Of a DNA stretch of 64,000 bases, positions 10,477-19,366 are shown one piece after another. The stretch spans positions 992,001 through 1,056,000 of the forward strand of contig CP129482.1 of NCBI GenBank assembly GCA_030583925.1. The letters are read 5' to 3'. A model generated the notes under the pieces. The model was not told the origin of the DNA and did not search any database. It saw only the letters and a list, made by a program, of their open reading frames with translations. Numbering within the stretch: the first letter of the stretch is position 1; the number at the start of each line of letters is the position of its first letter. A program made the position numbers and the translations under genes. This DNA comes from Anaerolineales bacterium. GTDB lineage: Bacteria > Chloroflexota > Anaerolineae > Anaerolineales > Villigracilaceae.

Positions 10477-10521
10477 TCCTTTCAAGCCTGAGCATTAGAA
10501 CTTAATAACCTTGGAGGACAC

Positions 10522-12534
10522 ATGAAATCTCCCTTCAGTTTGCCTGCGCGATTGTTTTTCATTTCTGCGCTGTTGATCTCGTCTATCGCCGCAACACCCT
10601 ACAAGCCGGCGTTTCAAACTCCCATGGAAGATCTGCTGGACGCGCTTGGGGGTTACGAGTGTTTCGAAGGCAGCGCGTTTACCTGTGTGACCATCGAAGT
10701 TCCGCTCGATCACTTCAACCCCGCTGACACGCGCACATTGGATGTCACATTTGCCGTGCTTCCCGCGGCTGGCGTGCGCAAGGGGATGTTTGTCACCGCC
10801 ATCGGCGGACCCGGCTATTCGGGTATTTCCTCCGCCGATTATTATCTCACCGGCTTCTCCGAAGATATCGTCAGCGCCTTCGATATCGTCTTCTTCGATC
10901 AGCGCGGATTGTTATATTCCGGCGATCAGAATTGTCCGCTTGCCGCGAGCGTTTACTATCAACAGGATGCGCGTGGCACAACGCCCGCGCAAGAAGCCGC
11001 GCTCAAGCAATCTGCCGCGACATTTAGCGCGGATTGCGTCGCCGAAGTGAGCGATCCCAGCCTCCTGCCGTATCTGGGAACGAAACAAGCGGTCGAAGAC
11101 CTTGAACTCTTCCGCCAGATGGTTGGCGATGAAAAATTCTGGTTGTACGGTGAAAGTTACGGCACGCAGTACGCGCAGACCTATGCCGCCGCGCACAGCG
11201 ACCATCTCGCCGGTCTTATTCTCGATGGCACAGTTGACCTCACCTTGAATGGTTTCGAATATTACATTCAACAAACGCAAGCGTTTAGCGACGTGTTGAC
11301 CGATTCGCTCTCCGCGTGCAACGACGATCCAGCCTGCCGCAGGGATATGCTCGGCAACGCAACACGCGCCTATGATACGCTCGCCAAAATTCTCGGCTAC
11401 CGCTCTCTGCCGTTCAGATTTCCGCTTCCCGCGGGAGGGTTTGCGAACCGACAGTTCACGCTTGCCGATCTTGAAGTTGTCGCGGCGGGTCAGGTATACG
11501 GCGAGTCCGACCGCATGATGTTCGTCCGCGCCCTTGCCGCGGCAACCTCCAAGTTGGATTTAGTTCCGCTCGCCCGCCTCCTGTATCTGAACCTTGGGGT
11601 TGATCCTCAAACCCTCGACGTGATCCCCGACCCAACCTATTCCGAAGCGGTATTTGCCGGCGTGGAATGTCAGGATTATGGCTATCCCGGCGACTCCCCG
11701 GACGAAAAAGCGAACAACTATCTCGCAGCGGTTGATTCGTTCGAATTCTCCATCCCGCGCCTTTCCTCCCTGCTATACGCCGATATGCCCTGCGCCTATT
11801 GGCCCGACGCCACCACCGACTTGACGCGCCCCGATTATCTCTTTGCTGAAAACGTTCCAACGTTGGTGCTTGGCGCAACCGCCGACCCGGCGACTCCGTA
11901 CGGCAACGGCGTTAGCGTTTACCAACATCTTGCAGATGGATACCTCATCACTCAGGAATTTGGCCCCCACGTCATTTTCGGACGCGGCAACACCTGCCCC
12001 GATGATTTGGTGACGGATTTCCTCGTCAATGATGTTATCCCTGCCGAACGTGAAACTGTCTGCGATGGCTACTTGATGGATCCGTACGTTCCGCTTGCGC
12101 CGCGTTTTGCATCCTTGTTTGGAAGCCCGCGCAACGCCTTGTCCGCGATGGAAACTGAGATCTACTACCTGCCGGAGTTCTACTATTGGGACGGCTTCAC
12201 ACCGACCAGCGTTGGCTGTAATTATGGCGGTACGCTTGGGTTCGAGTTGAATAACCCTGGTACACGGATCAACTTCACTCTCAACAAATGTACTTTCGCC
12301 GAGAAATTCATCATGACCGGCGCCGGTTTTTACAACGTGAATAACGATCGGTTCGTATTGAATGTTTCCACCACCGGACGCTGGAAGTGCAACCTGAAAT
12401 ATGACCGCAAGGGAGAGAACATCAAGATCACCGGTAAATGCGATGGGAAGAATATCAACAGCGATTACTTCGACACCGAATATCTCTGGCATCTCCTTCC
12501 TGATTTTGAACAGTTCAACAAAAGCAACAAATAG
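10522..12534 (+). CDS. Secreted alpha/beta hydrolase, S33 aminopeptidase (TAP) type
   Basis: A 670-residue exported protein: signal peptide over residues 1-24, alpha/beta-hydrolase core with oxyanion segment TAIGGPGYSG (93-102), DIVFFDQRG, and nucleophile elbow GESYG with Ser212. A late segment NVPTLVLGATADPATPYGNG resembles the C-terminal TAP-like domain that carries the acid residue, and FGPHVIFG supplies a likely catalytic His. The family includes tripeptidyl and prolyl aminopeptidases of Streptomyces type (SlpD/SlpE). The final 120 residues form an extra domain I do not recognise. It has its own promoter and is followed by a terminator. Confidence 0.82.
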   Translation: MKSPFSLPARLFFISALLISSIAATPYKPAFQTPMEDLLDALGGYECFEGSAFTCVTIEVPLDHFNPADTRTLDVTFAVLPAAGVRKGMFVTAIGGPGYSGISSADYYLTGFSEDIVSAFDIVFFDQRGLLYSGDQNCPLAASVYYQQDARGTTPAQEAALKQSAATFSADCVAEVSDPSLLPYLGTKQAVEDLELFRQMVGDEKFWLYGESYGTQYAQTYAAAHSDHLAGLILDGTVDLTLNGFEYYIQQTQAFSDVLTDSLSACNDDPACRRDMLGNATRAYDTLAKILGYRSLPFRFPLPAGGFANRQFTLADLEVVAAGQVYGESDRMMFVRALAAATSKLDLVPLARLLYLNLGVDPQTLDVIPDPTYSEAVFAGVECQDYGYPGDSPDEKANNYLAAVDSFEFSIPRLSSLLYADMPCAYWPDATTDLTRPDYLFAENVPTLVLGATADPATPYGNGVSVYQHLADGYLITQEFGPHVIFGRGNTCPDDLVTDFLVNDVIPAERETVCDGYLMDPYVPLAPRFASLFGSPRNALSAMETEIYYLPEFYYWDGFTPTSVGCNYGGTLGFELNNPGTRINFTLNKCTFAEKFIMTGAGFYNVNNDRFVLNVSTTGRWKCNLKYDRKGENIKITGKCDGKNINSDYFDTEYLWHLLPDFEQFNKSNK

Positions 12535-12544
12535 ACAGCGACAA

Positions 12545-12575
12545 AAAATCCCCCGCCGAACGGGGGATTTTTTTG
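12545..12575. terminator. Bidirectional intrinsic terminator between convergent genes
   Basis: The arms aatcccccg and cgggggatt with loop ccgaa are flanked by A-run on the left and T-run on the right, so they can serve both the S33 peptidase gene (plus) and ppdK (minus). Confidence 0.9.
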
Positions 12576-12613
12576 CTAGCATATCATTCTAAGGAACGAA
12601 GCGGCGAAGGCTC

Positions 12614-15412
12614 TTATTTTTTCTTCGCTTTCTTTCCGCGTTTCATTGGTTTTCTCTTCGGAGCGCTTACCTTGACGGGTTTGTACTTCAACGCCGCATG
12701 AGCCGCGGCGAGACGCGCCACCGGTACTCGGAACGGCGAACACGAAACGTAATTGTTGCCTATGATGTGACACCACTCGATGGAACTCGGATCGCCGCCA
12801 TGCTCGCCGCAGATGCCCACTTCGAGGCTTGGACGCGTCTTCCGTCCTTCGGCGATCGCCCAATCCATGAGTTTGCCTACGCCGCCGCGGTCCAGCGACT
12901 GGAACGGATTCGTTTCAAGGATGCCCTGTTCTTGATACGTGATGAGGAAGTTGCGCTCGGCGTCGTCGCGCGAATAACCGTAGGTCATTTGCGTTAGGTC
13001 GTTCGTGCCGAAGGAGAAGAACTCGGCGTGCGTAGCGACTTCCGCCGCAGTGACTGCCGCGCGCGGGATTTCGATCATCGTGCCGAATTTGTAATCGAAC
13101 TTGACTTTCTTCTCGTCCATCACAGCCTTGGCGATACGTTCAAGTCTCGGCTGAATCCATTCGAGTTCTTTGACTGTCCCTGTCAACGGAATCATCACCT
13201 CAGGCTTGACCTTGATGCCGCGTTTCGTGCAGTCCGCCGCGGCTTCGAAGATGGCGCGCACCTGCATTTCCACAATCTCCGGCATCGAGATGCTCAAACG
13301 AACGCCGCGCAGACCCATCATCGGGTTTGATTCGTGCAATCGTCTGATGGCGGCGAGCAGATCTTCTTTTTCCTGTAAGCCAGCCGTCTCATTTTTTACG
13401 CGCATCGTAACGACTTCTTCGAGAAGTTTTTCCTCGTCGGGCATGAACTCGTGCAAAGGCGGGTCAATCAAACGGATGATGACCGGGAGTCCATCCATCG
13501 CTTCGAAGAGACCGTCGAAGTCTTTACGTTGGAACGGGAGCAATTCGCTTAGAGCTGCCGTTCGCCCTTCGCTGTTTCCAGACAAAACCATGCGCTGAAC
13601 GATCGGCAGGCGCTCCGGCTCGAAGAACATATGCTCCGTGCGGCAGAGACCGATTCCCACCGCGCCGTACGAACGGGCGCGCTGAGCATCCTTTGGATAA
13701 TCCGCGTTCGCCCACACTTGCAAGCCGCGCGTGGGATAACCCGGCGCTTTTGCTGCGCGCACATCCTTCCGCGCCGAAATTTCATCTGCCCATTTGAGCA
13801 AGGTCAGCAACTCAGTTTGTTCTTCAAGCGACGGCGAACTCGTCGGAATTTTTCCGATGAACACTTTGCCGGTCGTGCCGTCCACCGAGATCCAATCGCC
13901 TTCTTTCACTACAGTTTCGTTTACGGACATCTGCCGTTTTTCAAGGTTGATCTTGATCGCCGACGCGCCGACCACGCACGGGATTCCGAACTGTCGCGCC
14001 ACCACCGCCGCGTGAGATGTTGCGCCGCCTTCGCTGGTCAGCACGCCCTTCGACGCGATCATGCCGTGGACATCGTCCGGCTTGGTGAACGGACGCACCA
14101 TGATCGTGTCCTGCTTCTCGTCCTTCGCCATCCGCTCGGCGGTGTCAGCGTCGAAATAGACTTGTCCAACTGCCGCGCCGGGGGACGCGTTCACACCCTT
14201 CGAGAAGAACCTGCCGGTCTTCTCGGCGTTGTCCATCGCCGCGTGATCGAACTGCGGGTGGAGGAGCGAATCCACATTGTCCGGCGTGACGCGTTGTACC
14301 GCTTGCTCTTTCGTGATCAGTTTCTCCTTCGCCATATCCACCGCGATCTTCACGGCGGACTTTGCCGTCCGTTTGCCGTTGCGCGTCTGCAACATCCACA
14401 ACTTGCCGCGTTCGATTGTGAACTCGACGTCTTGCATATCCTTGTAATGCTTTTCGAGGCGGGAGGTGATCTCCATGAACTGCTTGTAGGCTTTGGGCAT
14501 CTGGTCTTTCAAATGCTCGATCGGGTCGGCGTTGCGGATACCCGCCACTACATCCTCGCCCTGCGCGTTGAGCAAATATTCGCCCAGCATTTTCTTTTCC
14601 CCAGTGGACGGGTCGCGCGTGAACGCCACGCCCGTGCCTGAGTCGTCGCCCATGTTGCCGAAGACCATCGTCACAATGTTGACCGCTGTGCCAAGATCGT
14701 CCGGGATGTCCGTCGCGCGGCGGTAATCAATAGCGCGTTTGCCCATCCACGATTCGAACACGGCTTTCACGGCGAACTCCAACTGCTTATACACATCCTG
14801 CGGGAAGTCGAAACCGACTTGCTTCTTGAAGACAACTTTGAAAACCGCGACCAGTTCCCGCCAATCTTCGGCGGTCATCTCGGTATCCGATTTGTAGCCT
14901 TTCTTCGCTTTATGCTCCGCCAGCGGATGTTCGAAATGCTCGTCGTCGAGGTTGAACACGGTCGCGCCGAACATCTCGATCAGGCGGCGGTACGAATCCC
15001 ACGCGAAGCGCGGATTATTCGTGAGTTTCGCCATGCCCTCCACAACTTCATCGTTCAAGCCGATGTTGAGGATGGTGTTCATCATGCCGGGCATCGAGAA
15101 TTTCGCCCCGGAGCGGCACGAAACCAACAGCGGATTGCTCGCGTCGCCGAACTTCTTGCCGGCGCGTTTCTCGGTCACTTTCATCGCGGCGAGCGCCTGC
15201 TTCCACATCCCCGGTGGAAAATTGTCGCTTTTGCGGAACCAGTTACAGGCTTCGGTCGTGATCGTGAATCCCGGCGGAACCGGCACCCCGGCGCGCGTCA
15301 TGTCGAATAATCCCGCGCCTTTGCCGCCCAGCAAGGAGCGCACGGCTTCCCATGAGCCTGCATATTTTTCGGCTTTTGCCACTTCATCGAACAGATAGAC
15401 CCAAGTTTTCAT
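12614..15412 (-). CDS. ppdK: Pyruvate, phosphate dikinase
   Basis: A 932-residue PPDK interconverting pyruvate, ATP and phosphate with phosphoenolpyruvate, AMP and pyrophosphate. The N-terminal ATP-grasp part has LLGGKGAGLFDMTRAGVPVPPGFTI; the swivelling domain has the phosphohistidine loop GGATSHAAVVARQFGIPCVVG; the C-terminal PEP/pyruvate barrel has LCRTEHMFFE, FSFGTNDLTQM and the catalytic-Cys segment GICGEHGGDP. It is longer than the usual 870-900 residues because of a Lys/Arg-rich tail (PKRKPMKRGKKAKKK). With enolase nearby it points to reversible PEP-pyruvate metabolism. It runs convergent to the S33 peptidase gene. Confidence 0.96.
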   Translation of the reverse strand: MKTWVYLFDEVAKAEKYAGSWEAVRSLLGGKGAGLFDMTRAGVPVPPGFTITTEACNWFRKSDNFPPGMWKQALAAMKVTEKRAGKKFGDASNPLLVSCRSGAKFSMPGMMNTILNIGLNDEVVEGMAKLTNNPRFAWDSYRRLIEMFGATVFNLDDEHFEHPLAEHKAKKGYKSDTEMTAEDWRELVAVFKVVFKKQVGFDFPQDVYKQLEFAVKAVFESWMGKRAIDYRRATDIPDDLGTAVNIVTMVFGNMGDDSGTGVAFTRDPSTGEKKMLGEYLLNAQGEDVVAGIRNADPIEHLKDQMPKAYKQFMEITSRLEKHYKDMQDVEFTIERGKLWMLQTRNGKRTAKSAVKIAVDMAKEKLITKEQAVQRVTPDNVDSLLHPQFDHAAMDNAEKTGRFFSKGVNASPGAAVGQVYFDADTAERMAKDEKQDTIMVRPFTKPDDVHGMIASKGVLTSEGGATSHAAVVARQFGIPCVVGASAIKINLEKRQMSVNETVVKEGDWISVDGTTGKVFIGKIPTSSPSLEEQTELLTLLKWADEISARKDVRAAKAPGYPTRGLQVWANADYPKDAQRARSYGAVGIGLCRTEHMFFEPERLPIVQRMVLSGNSEGRTAALSELLPFQRKDFDGLFEAMDGLPVIIRLIDPPLHEFMPDEEKLLEEVVTMRVKNETAGLQEKEDLLAAIRRLHESNPMMGLRGVRLSISMPEIVEMQVRAIFEAAADCTKRGIKVKPEVMIPLTGTVKELEWIQPRLERIAKAVMDEKKVKFDYKFGTMIEIPRAAVTAAEVATHAEFFSFGTNDLTQMTYGYSRDDAERNFLITYQEQGILETNPFQSLDRGGVGKLMDWAIAEGRKTRPSLEVGICGEHGGDPSSIEWCHIIGNNYVSCSPFRVPVARLAAAHAALKYKPVKVSAPKRKPMKRGKKAKKK

Positions 15413-15652
15413 TCTAAACCTCCGTCAAAAATTTCTAACTCACCTTGCACAGCGGCTGTATTTTTCTCGCCCAACTATCGGACGCGGCACACCCTCTGCG
15501 TAGAATTAGTTCAAAATCGCTCGTAGTGTACCATGAAGAAGACCGACGAAAGTAATCCGTTGGAGCGCTATTTGCCACTTTACCAACTGATAAGCCTTTG
15601 CAAAGTGGGTTTCCTTCCATTCTTCGATATAATGGGAGCGACTGGAAAACCT

Positions 15653-16066
15653 ATGCCAACGAAAATCCTCGTAATTGACGACGACGCAGCAGTGACCGAT
15701 CTGCTCGCGCTCTTATTGAAGTCGCAGGGGTTTGAAGTTTCCGTGACCAACAACAGCGGCGACGGCTTGAACATGATTCGCGAGGATCAACCCGATCTGG
15801 TGGTGTTGGATTTAATGATGCCCGAAGTGGACGGTTGGGAAGTGTGCCGGGCAGTGCGTTCCTTCAGCAAAGTGCCGATCATCGTCCTCTCCGCGTTGAA
15901 CGACCCCTCGATGATCGCCAGCGTGCTGGATGCCGGCGCGGACGACTACCTCACCAAGCCGACGCCCAGCCGCGTGCTCGTCGCGCACATCAACCGGCTT
16001 GTCAAACGAAACGGCTCGCATGGACACAACGCGCTTGGGCAGTCCCCGCAAATGGCGACTTCCTAA
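15653..16066 (+). CDS. Single-domain (REC-only) response regulator
   Basis: A 137-residue receiver domain: acidic pair in LVIDDDAAV, phospho-acceptor Asp53 in VVLDLMMPEVDG, Ser/Thr in IIVLSALND and Lys in DYLTKPTPSR. A short C-terminal tail carries no DNA-binding domain, so it probably acts by protein contact. ATG 15653 begins exactly at the domain; the frame extends upstream to 15533 but that part does not look like receiver sequence and contains a TATAAT at 15628-15633, a possible promoter -10. No kinase gene is adjacent. Confidence 0.85.
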   Translation: MPTKILVIDDDAAVTDLLALLLKSQGFEVSVTNNSGDGLNMIREDQPDLVVLDLMMPEVDGWEVCRAVRSFSKVPIIVLSALNDPSMIASVLDAGADDYLTKPTPSRVLVAHINRLVKRNGSHGHNALGQSPQMATS

Positions 16067-16098
16067 CCGCTTCTTTCCCGAACTTTTGCCTGCCTCGC

Positions 16099-16135
16099 TC
16101 ATCCCCAGCCTTTTCCGCCGGGGATGATTTTTTTG
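16099..16135 (+). terminator. Intrinsic terminator after REC-only regulator
   Basis: tcatcccc and ggggatga form the stem around a 13-base loop, followed by seven T residues. Confidence 0.88.
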
Positions 16136-16170
16136 TAGAGCAATTTGCTAAATTGCGTTGGCGTGTGCAG

Positions 16171-16938
16171 CTATCCCGCCAACCTCTTCAACGCCTCAGC
16201 TGTTTCTTTTACTGCCTCCATCATCGGCAAATGACCGACGCCCTTCAACTCCACATAATGCGCGTGCGGAGCGGATGCTTTCATTTCACGCCCGCGCTCT
16301 ACCGAGACCAACGAATCCGCATCGCCGTGGACGATCACGACGGGAAATTTGGCGCTCGCCAACAGCGACGATGTATCCATCCGTTCAGCCATTGCCTTGA
16401 GCGCGCCGATGAACGCGGCGGGTTGTTGTCTTTGCATAATAGCGCTCACCGCGTTTTGATGTTCCTCGCTCGGCGAAAACTTCGGCTTCATAGTTTCGAC
16501 TACGCCGCCGATGCCTTTCTCCGCCACTTCCGCCGCAGACTTGTACCGTCCCTCCTTGCGGTCGGGCGGGTCGGCGAGAGTCTGTGTTGAGACAAGCCCA
16601 AGCCCGCTTACCCGATCTGGGAAACGATTTGCAAATGCCAGCGCGATATATCCGCCCATTGAATGACCTGCGATTGCGGCTTTCTGGATGCCGAGATGAT
16701 CGAGCAAGCCAGCAATGTCTGCCGCAAAATCGTCCAGAGTGTATTGCGATTCGATTGTTGATGATTCTCCAAACCCGCGCAAGTCAGGCATGATGAGGTC
16801 GAACGTCCCATCGAGCGCTAGCGCGACAAAATCCCACGTGTGATGGTCGAGCGGATACCCGTGCAACAACACAAGCGGAGTCCCTTTGCCGCGGCGTTCG
16901 TAAGCGAGTTCGATGCCGTTGATATTTATCTTTTGCAT
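16171..16938 (-). CDS. Alpha/beta-fold hydrolase
   Basis: A 255-residue single-domain alpha/beta hydrolase. LVLLHGYPLDHHTW provides the oxyanion HG, DLRGFGESS the classic turn, GHSMGG the nucleophile Ser93, VIVHGDADSLV the acid region, and GVGHLPMMEAV the catalytic His. The closest general description is the haloperoxidase/esterase-like subgroup; substrate is unknown. The gene ends about 100 bases after the REC regulator, which lies on the opposite strand. Confidence 0.85.
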   Translation of the reverse strand: MQKININGIELAYERRGKGTPLVLLHGYPLDHHTWDFVALALDGTFDLIMPDLRGFGESSTIESQYTLDDFAADIAGLLDHLGIQKAAIAGHSMGGYIALAFANRFPDRVSGLGLVSTQTLADPPDRKEGRYKSAAEVAEKGIGGVVETMKPKFSPSEEHQNAVSAIMQRQQPAAFIGALKAMAERMDTSSLLASAKFPVVIVHGDADSLVSVERGREMKASAPHAHYVELKGVGHLPMMEAVKETAEALKRLAG

Positions 16939-16954
16939 TTTTGCTCCTTCACTT

Positions 16955-17054
16955 GTCCGTCATTGCGAGGAGCCCGAAGGGCGACGAAGCAATCTCCAAG
17001 ACAATCGAGGGGATTGCTTCGGGCGAAAGAGCATCGCCCCTCGCAATGACGGAC
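16955..17054. repeat. MITE-like element with 16-bp perfect terminal inverted repeats
   Basis: gtccgtcattgcgagg at 16955-16970 is mirrored exactly by cctcgcaatgacggac at 17039-17054. The interior also folds (gacgaagcaatctcc against ggattgcttcg). There is no coding capacity. A related element with GTCGTTGCGAG ends occurs at 22091-22225. Confidence 0.85.
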
Positions 17055-17058
17055 ATTG

Positions 17059-17592
17059 TCATTTCCAATTCACCGCCACCTTCAATTTACTTCCCAACTT
17101 CGAGTAATAATTGACAAACCCATTGTCACGCCCGAATTCGTACAAGCGGCGAGTGACGTCCACATCCGTTTTGCAATATTCGGCGACTTTGTCTAACTCG
17201 CCATCCCGAAACCACTTCACGGATTGCACGCCGTCGGCGGATTTCGTCGCGCCGAGGGTTGCCTTCGCCAGCGAATCCAAACTGAGACGGAAACCGAGCG
17301 TGCGATAAATATCCTGCAACATATCCGTTGTGCGGATGGAACGCAGGTTCTCACTCGGCGCGTAGGGTTGGAGAACCGCGTAATCGAAGTTGAGGATGTT
17401 GAAGCCGATCACGCGGTCGGCAGACTTCAACTCGGCGACCAACGCTGCCGCGTCTTTTTCCCAGTAGACGGCAAAATCATTCCGCGCCGTAGACCACGTT
17501 ACGCCGCAGGCGAGCAACAGTTTCGATGGGTCGCGTCCGCCGATATCCTCGAATAGTTTCTGGGTTTCGAGATCGAAATAAACGATGTTCAT
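17059..17592 (-). CDS. DnaQ/RNase H-like 3'-5' exonuclease domain protein
   Basis: A 177-residue exonuclease-fold protein. VYFDLET is the ExoI motif (DxE), GFNILNFDY the ExoII motif, and YCKTDVDVTRRLY the ExoIII motif of the YxxxD type, so it belongs to the DEDDy group, close to the YprB-like ribonuclease H-like domain. Such domains are often attached to helicases, but here the protein stands alone. Its start overlaps the cca stop by four bases (ATGA), so it is translationally coupled to the tRNA nucleotidyltransferase and may act on RNA; that is inference. Confidence 0.8.
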   Translation of the reverse strand: MNIVYFDLETQKLFEDIGGRDPSKLLLACGVTWSTARNDFAVYWEKDAAALVAELKSADRVIGFNILNFDYAVLQPYAPSENLRSIRTTDMLQDIYRTLGFRLSLDSLAKATLGATKSADGVQSVKWFRDGELDKVAEYCKTDVDVTRRLYEFGRDNGFVNYYSKLGSKLKVAVNWK

Positions 17593-19274
17593 GGTGATTT
17601 CCGATTTTCGATTTCGGATTTGCGATTCTCTTCAAGCCAATTATGCGAAAATTCAACGGCTTGCTCTCGGCTTTGAATATTTCCAATCGCTTGCTCCTCG
17701 CGGATGGCTTCGAGCAATTGACCGACGATTCGCCCTGATTCCAAATTGAGTTCCTTCATCAACTCGTATCCGTCCAGCAGACGCGGCGGGGCGACGGTTT
17801 CTTCGCGCTTCTCCCAGTAATTTTCAAGGAAGATGCTCGATATTTTCAATGCCGAATTCCAGAGTTCAACCGTCAGCGTTTTGTCACGGGTGCCGCGCAG
17901 GTCGGCGAGACCGAGGAGGACGAGATCCACGCCTGCTTCGCCCGCGTCGCGAAAGAATCGATAAATGGATTTACGCGTCGGTTCACGCTTCTTTTCTTCC
18001 AACTGCGTCGTGAAAAAATGGAAACGCATGTGATTGAAGATGATCTTCTTGATGCGCTGGATTTCGTCGTTGCTGAGGTTGAAGACGTGCGCGCGCTTGG
18101 ACGCAATCTGCGCGCCTTTCACATCGTGGTCGAAAAAGCGGATGCGTCCAGCGTAGTCCACGGTCTTGGTGGTGGGCTTCTCCACGTCGTGATACAACGC
18201 GGCGAAGAACAGCGCCGCGCGGACGGAGCGATCCGTGTTGAGGGATATGGTGAAGTGATCGGCGAACTTTTCGCGGTATTTTCCAAGCATGTCATTTAAT
18301 GTTGCAAGGAAAGGATCGTCGCTTGTTTCAGTTTCAAGCGCGGCAAGGATTCGTTCGAGATAGCCCAATACTTTCAACGTGTGTTCCCAAACGTCGAACA
18401 CGTGCGGCGGGGATTGTTCGCATCCCTTCATAGCGATAAGTTCGGGCAGGAGATGGGGGAATACGCCGAGCATTTCCAGCGCACGGATGGACGCGTCGGG
18501 CTTGGGTCCTTCGAGTATCTTGAACAACTCGTCGCGTTGACGTTCAGGCGAAACGTTTGGAAGCATAGGCGCGGCGTCTTTCATTGCGTTGCGTGTGGCG
18601 AGGTCAATTTTGAAATCGAACGCTGCGGCGAGACGGACGCCGCGCAAAATGCGGATCGGATCATCGCTCAATGAGGTGGGCGAGCAGGCACGGATGATTT
18701 TTGCGCGGATGTCATCCGCTCCGTTGAGTGGATCAATGATCGAGTTTGTGCGAAGGTCGTAGGCGATGGCGTTGATGGTGAAGTCGCGGGCGCGGAGGTC
18801 ATCTTCGAGGGCTTGCCCTGAGCCCGTCGAATGGGCGGAGCCGCCGCGAAAGGTGGCGAAATCGAGGAAGACGCGTGAGTTGTCTGCTTCGGTGACGATG
18901 ACGCGTCCCGTGTCGCGTTGTTCGTCGAGGATCATGAAGTTGGCGTCGAGGGCGCGAGCAACGCGTCGGGCGAGGGAAATGCCGCCCGAAGGCGAGGCAA
19001 AATCAAAGTCGGGAGAGAAGCGGTTGAGGTACAAATCCCGCACCGCGCCGCCGACGAGGTAAATCTCCTGATTCGGCAGCGCGTCTCGGACTTTATCCAA
19101 AAGAGGCGGGTGTGAAAATTGAATCGGCATGTAAACAATTTCGAGTTTTTCTTTGTGACGGCTGGTCTGCGCGGCGTGAAGCGCTTGCTCGGGCGTTCCT
19201 CCCTGTGCGACGATTTTTCCGCGGATGCGGGCAACCCAGCGACCAGCGTAGGCGGTTTGCGAATCGTCGTTCAT
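17589..19274 (-). CDS. cca: CCA tRNA nucleotidyltransferase / poly(A) polymerase family with N-terminal DUF5678-like segment
   Basis: A 561-residue class II nucleotidyltransferase: head with YLVGGAVRDLYL and DFDFA (catalytic acids), DLRARDFTINAIAYDL, the RILRGVRLAAAF neck, then an HD-type region (AALYHDVEKP). The family adds or repairs CCA at tRNA 3' ends or adds A tails. Two oddities: the first 45 residues (YAGRWVARIRGKIVAQGGTPEQALHAA) look like a DUF5678-type module, and AHSTGSGQAL is inserted just before EDDLRARDFTINA, encoded by a copy of a common intergenic repeat (about 18812-18842). ATG 19274 is used; a GTG lies one codon upstream. Confidence 0.87.
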   Translation of the reverse strand: MNDDSQTAYAGRWVARIRGKIVAQGGTPEQALHAAQTSRHKEKLEIVYMPIQFSHPPLLDKVRDALPNQEIYLVGGAVRDLYLNRFSPDFDFASPSGGISLARRVARALDANFMILDEQRDTGRVIVTEADNSRVFLDFATFRGGSAHSTGSGQALEDDLRARDFTINAIAYDLRTNSIIDPLNGADDIRAKIIRACSPTSLSDDPIRILRGVRLAAAFDFKIDLATRNAMKDAAPMLPNVSPERQRDELFKILEGPKPDASIRALEMLGVFPHLLPELIAMKGCEQSPPHVFDVWEHTLKVLGYLERILAALETETSDDPFLATLNDMLGKYREKFADHFTISLNTDRSVRAALFFAALYHDVEKPTTKTVDYAGRIRFFDHDVKGAQIASKRAHVFNLSNDEIQRIKKIIFNHMRFHFFTTQLEEKKREPTRKSIYRFFRDAGEAGVDLVLLGLADLRGTRDKTLTVELWNSALKISSIFLENYWEKREETVAPPRLLDGYELMKELNLESGRIVGQLLEAIREEQAIGNIQSREQAVEFSHNWLEENRKSEIENRKSP

Positions 19275-19366
19275 CACAGCTCAATCGCGCTTCGTCTGCG
19301 AGTCTCTACGAGCATTCGACTCTCCGCTCAGCGCGTAATCGTCAATCGTAAATCTAAAATCGTCTA

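Noticed and set aside
13631..14641. 336-residue plus-strand frame opposite ppdK
   Set aside because: It is antisense to a full-length ppdK with all motifs, lacks family features, and has the Arg/His-rich composition typical of GC-rich antisense frames.
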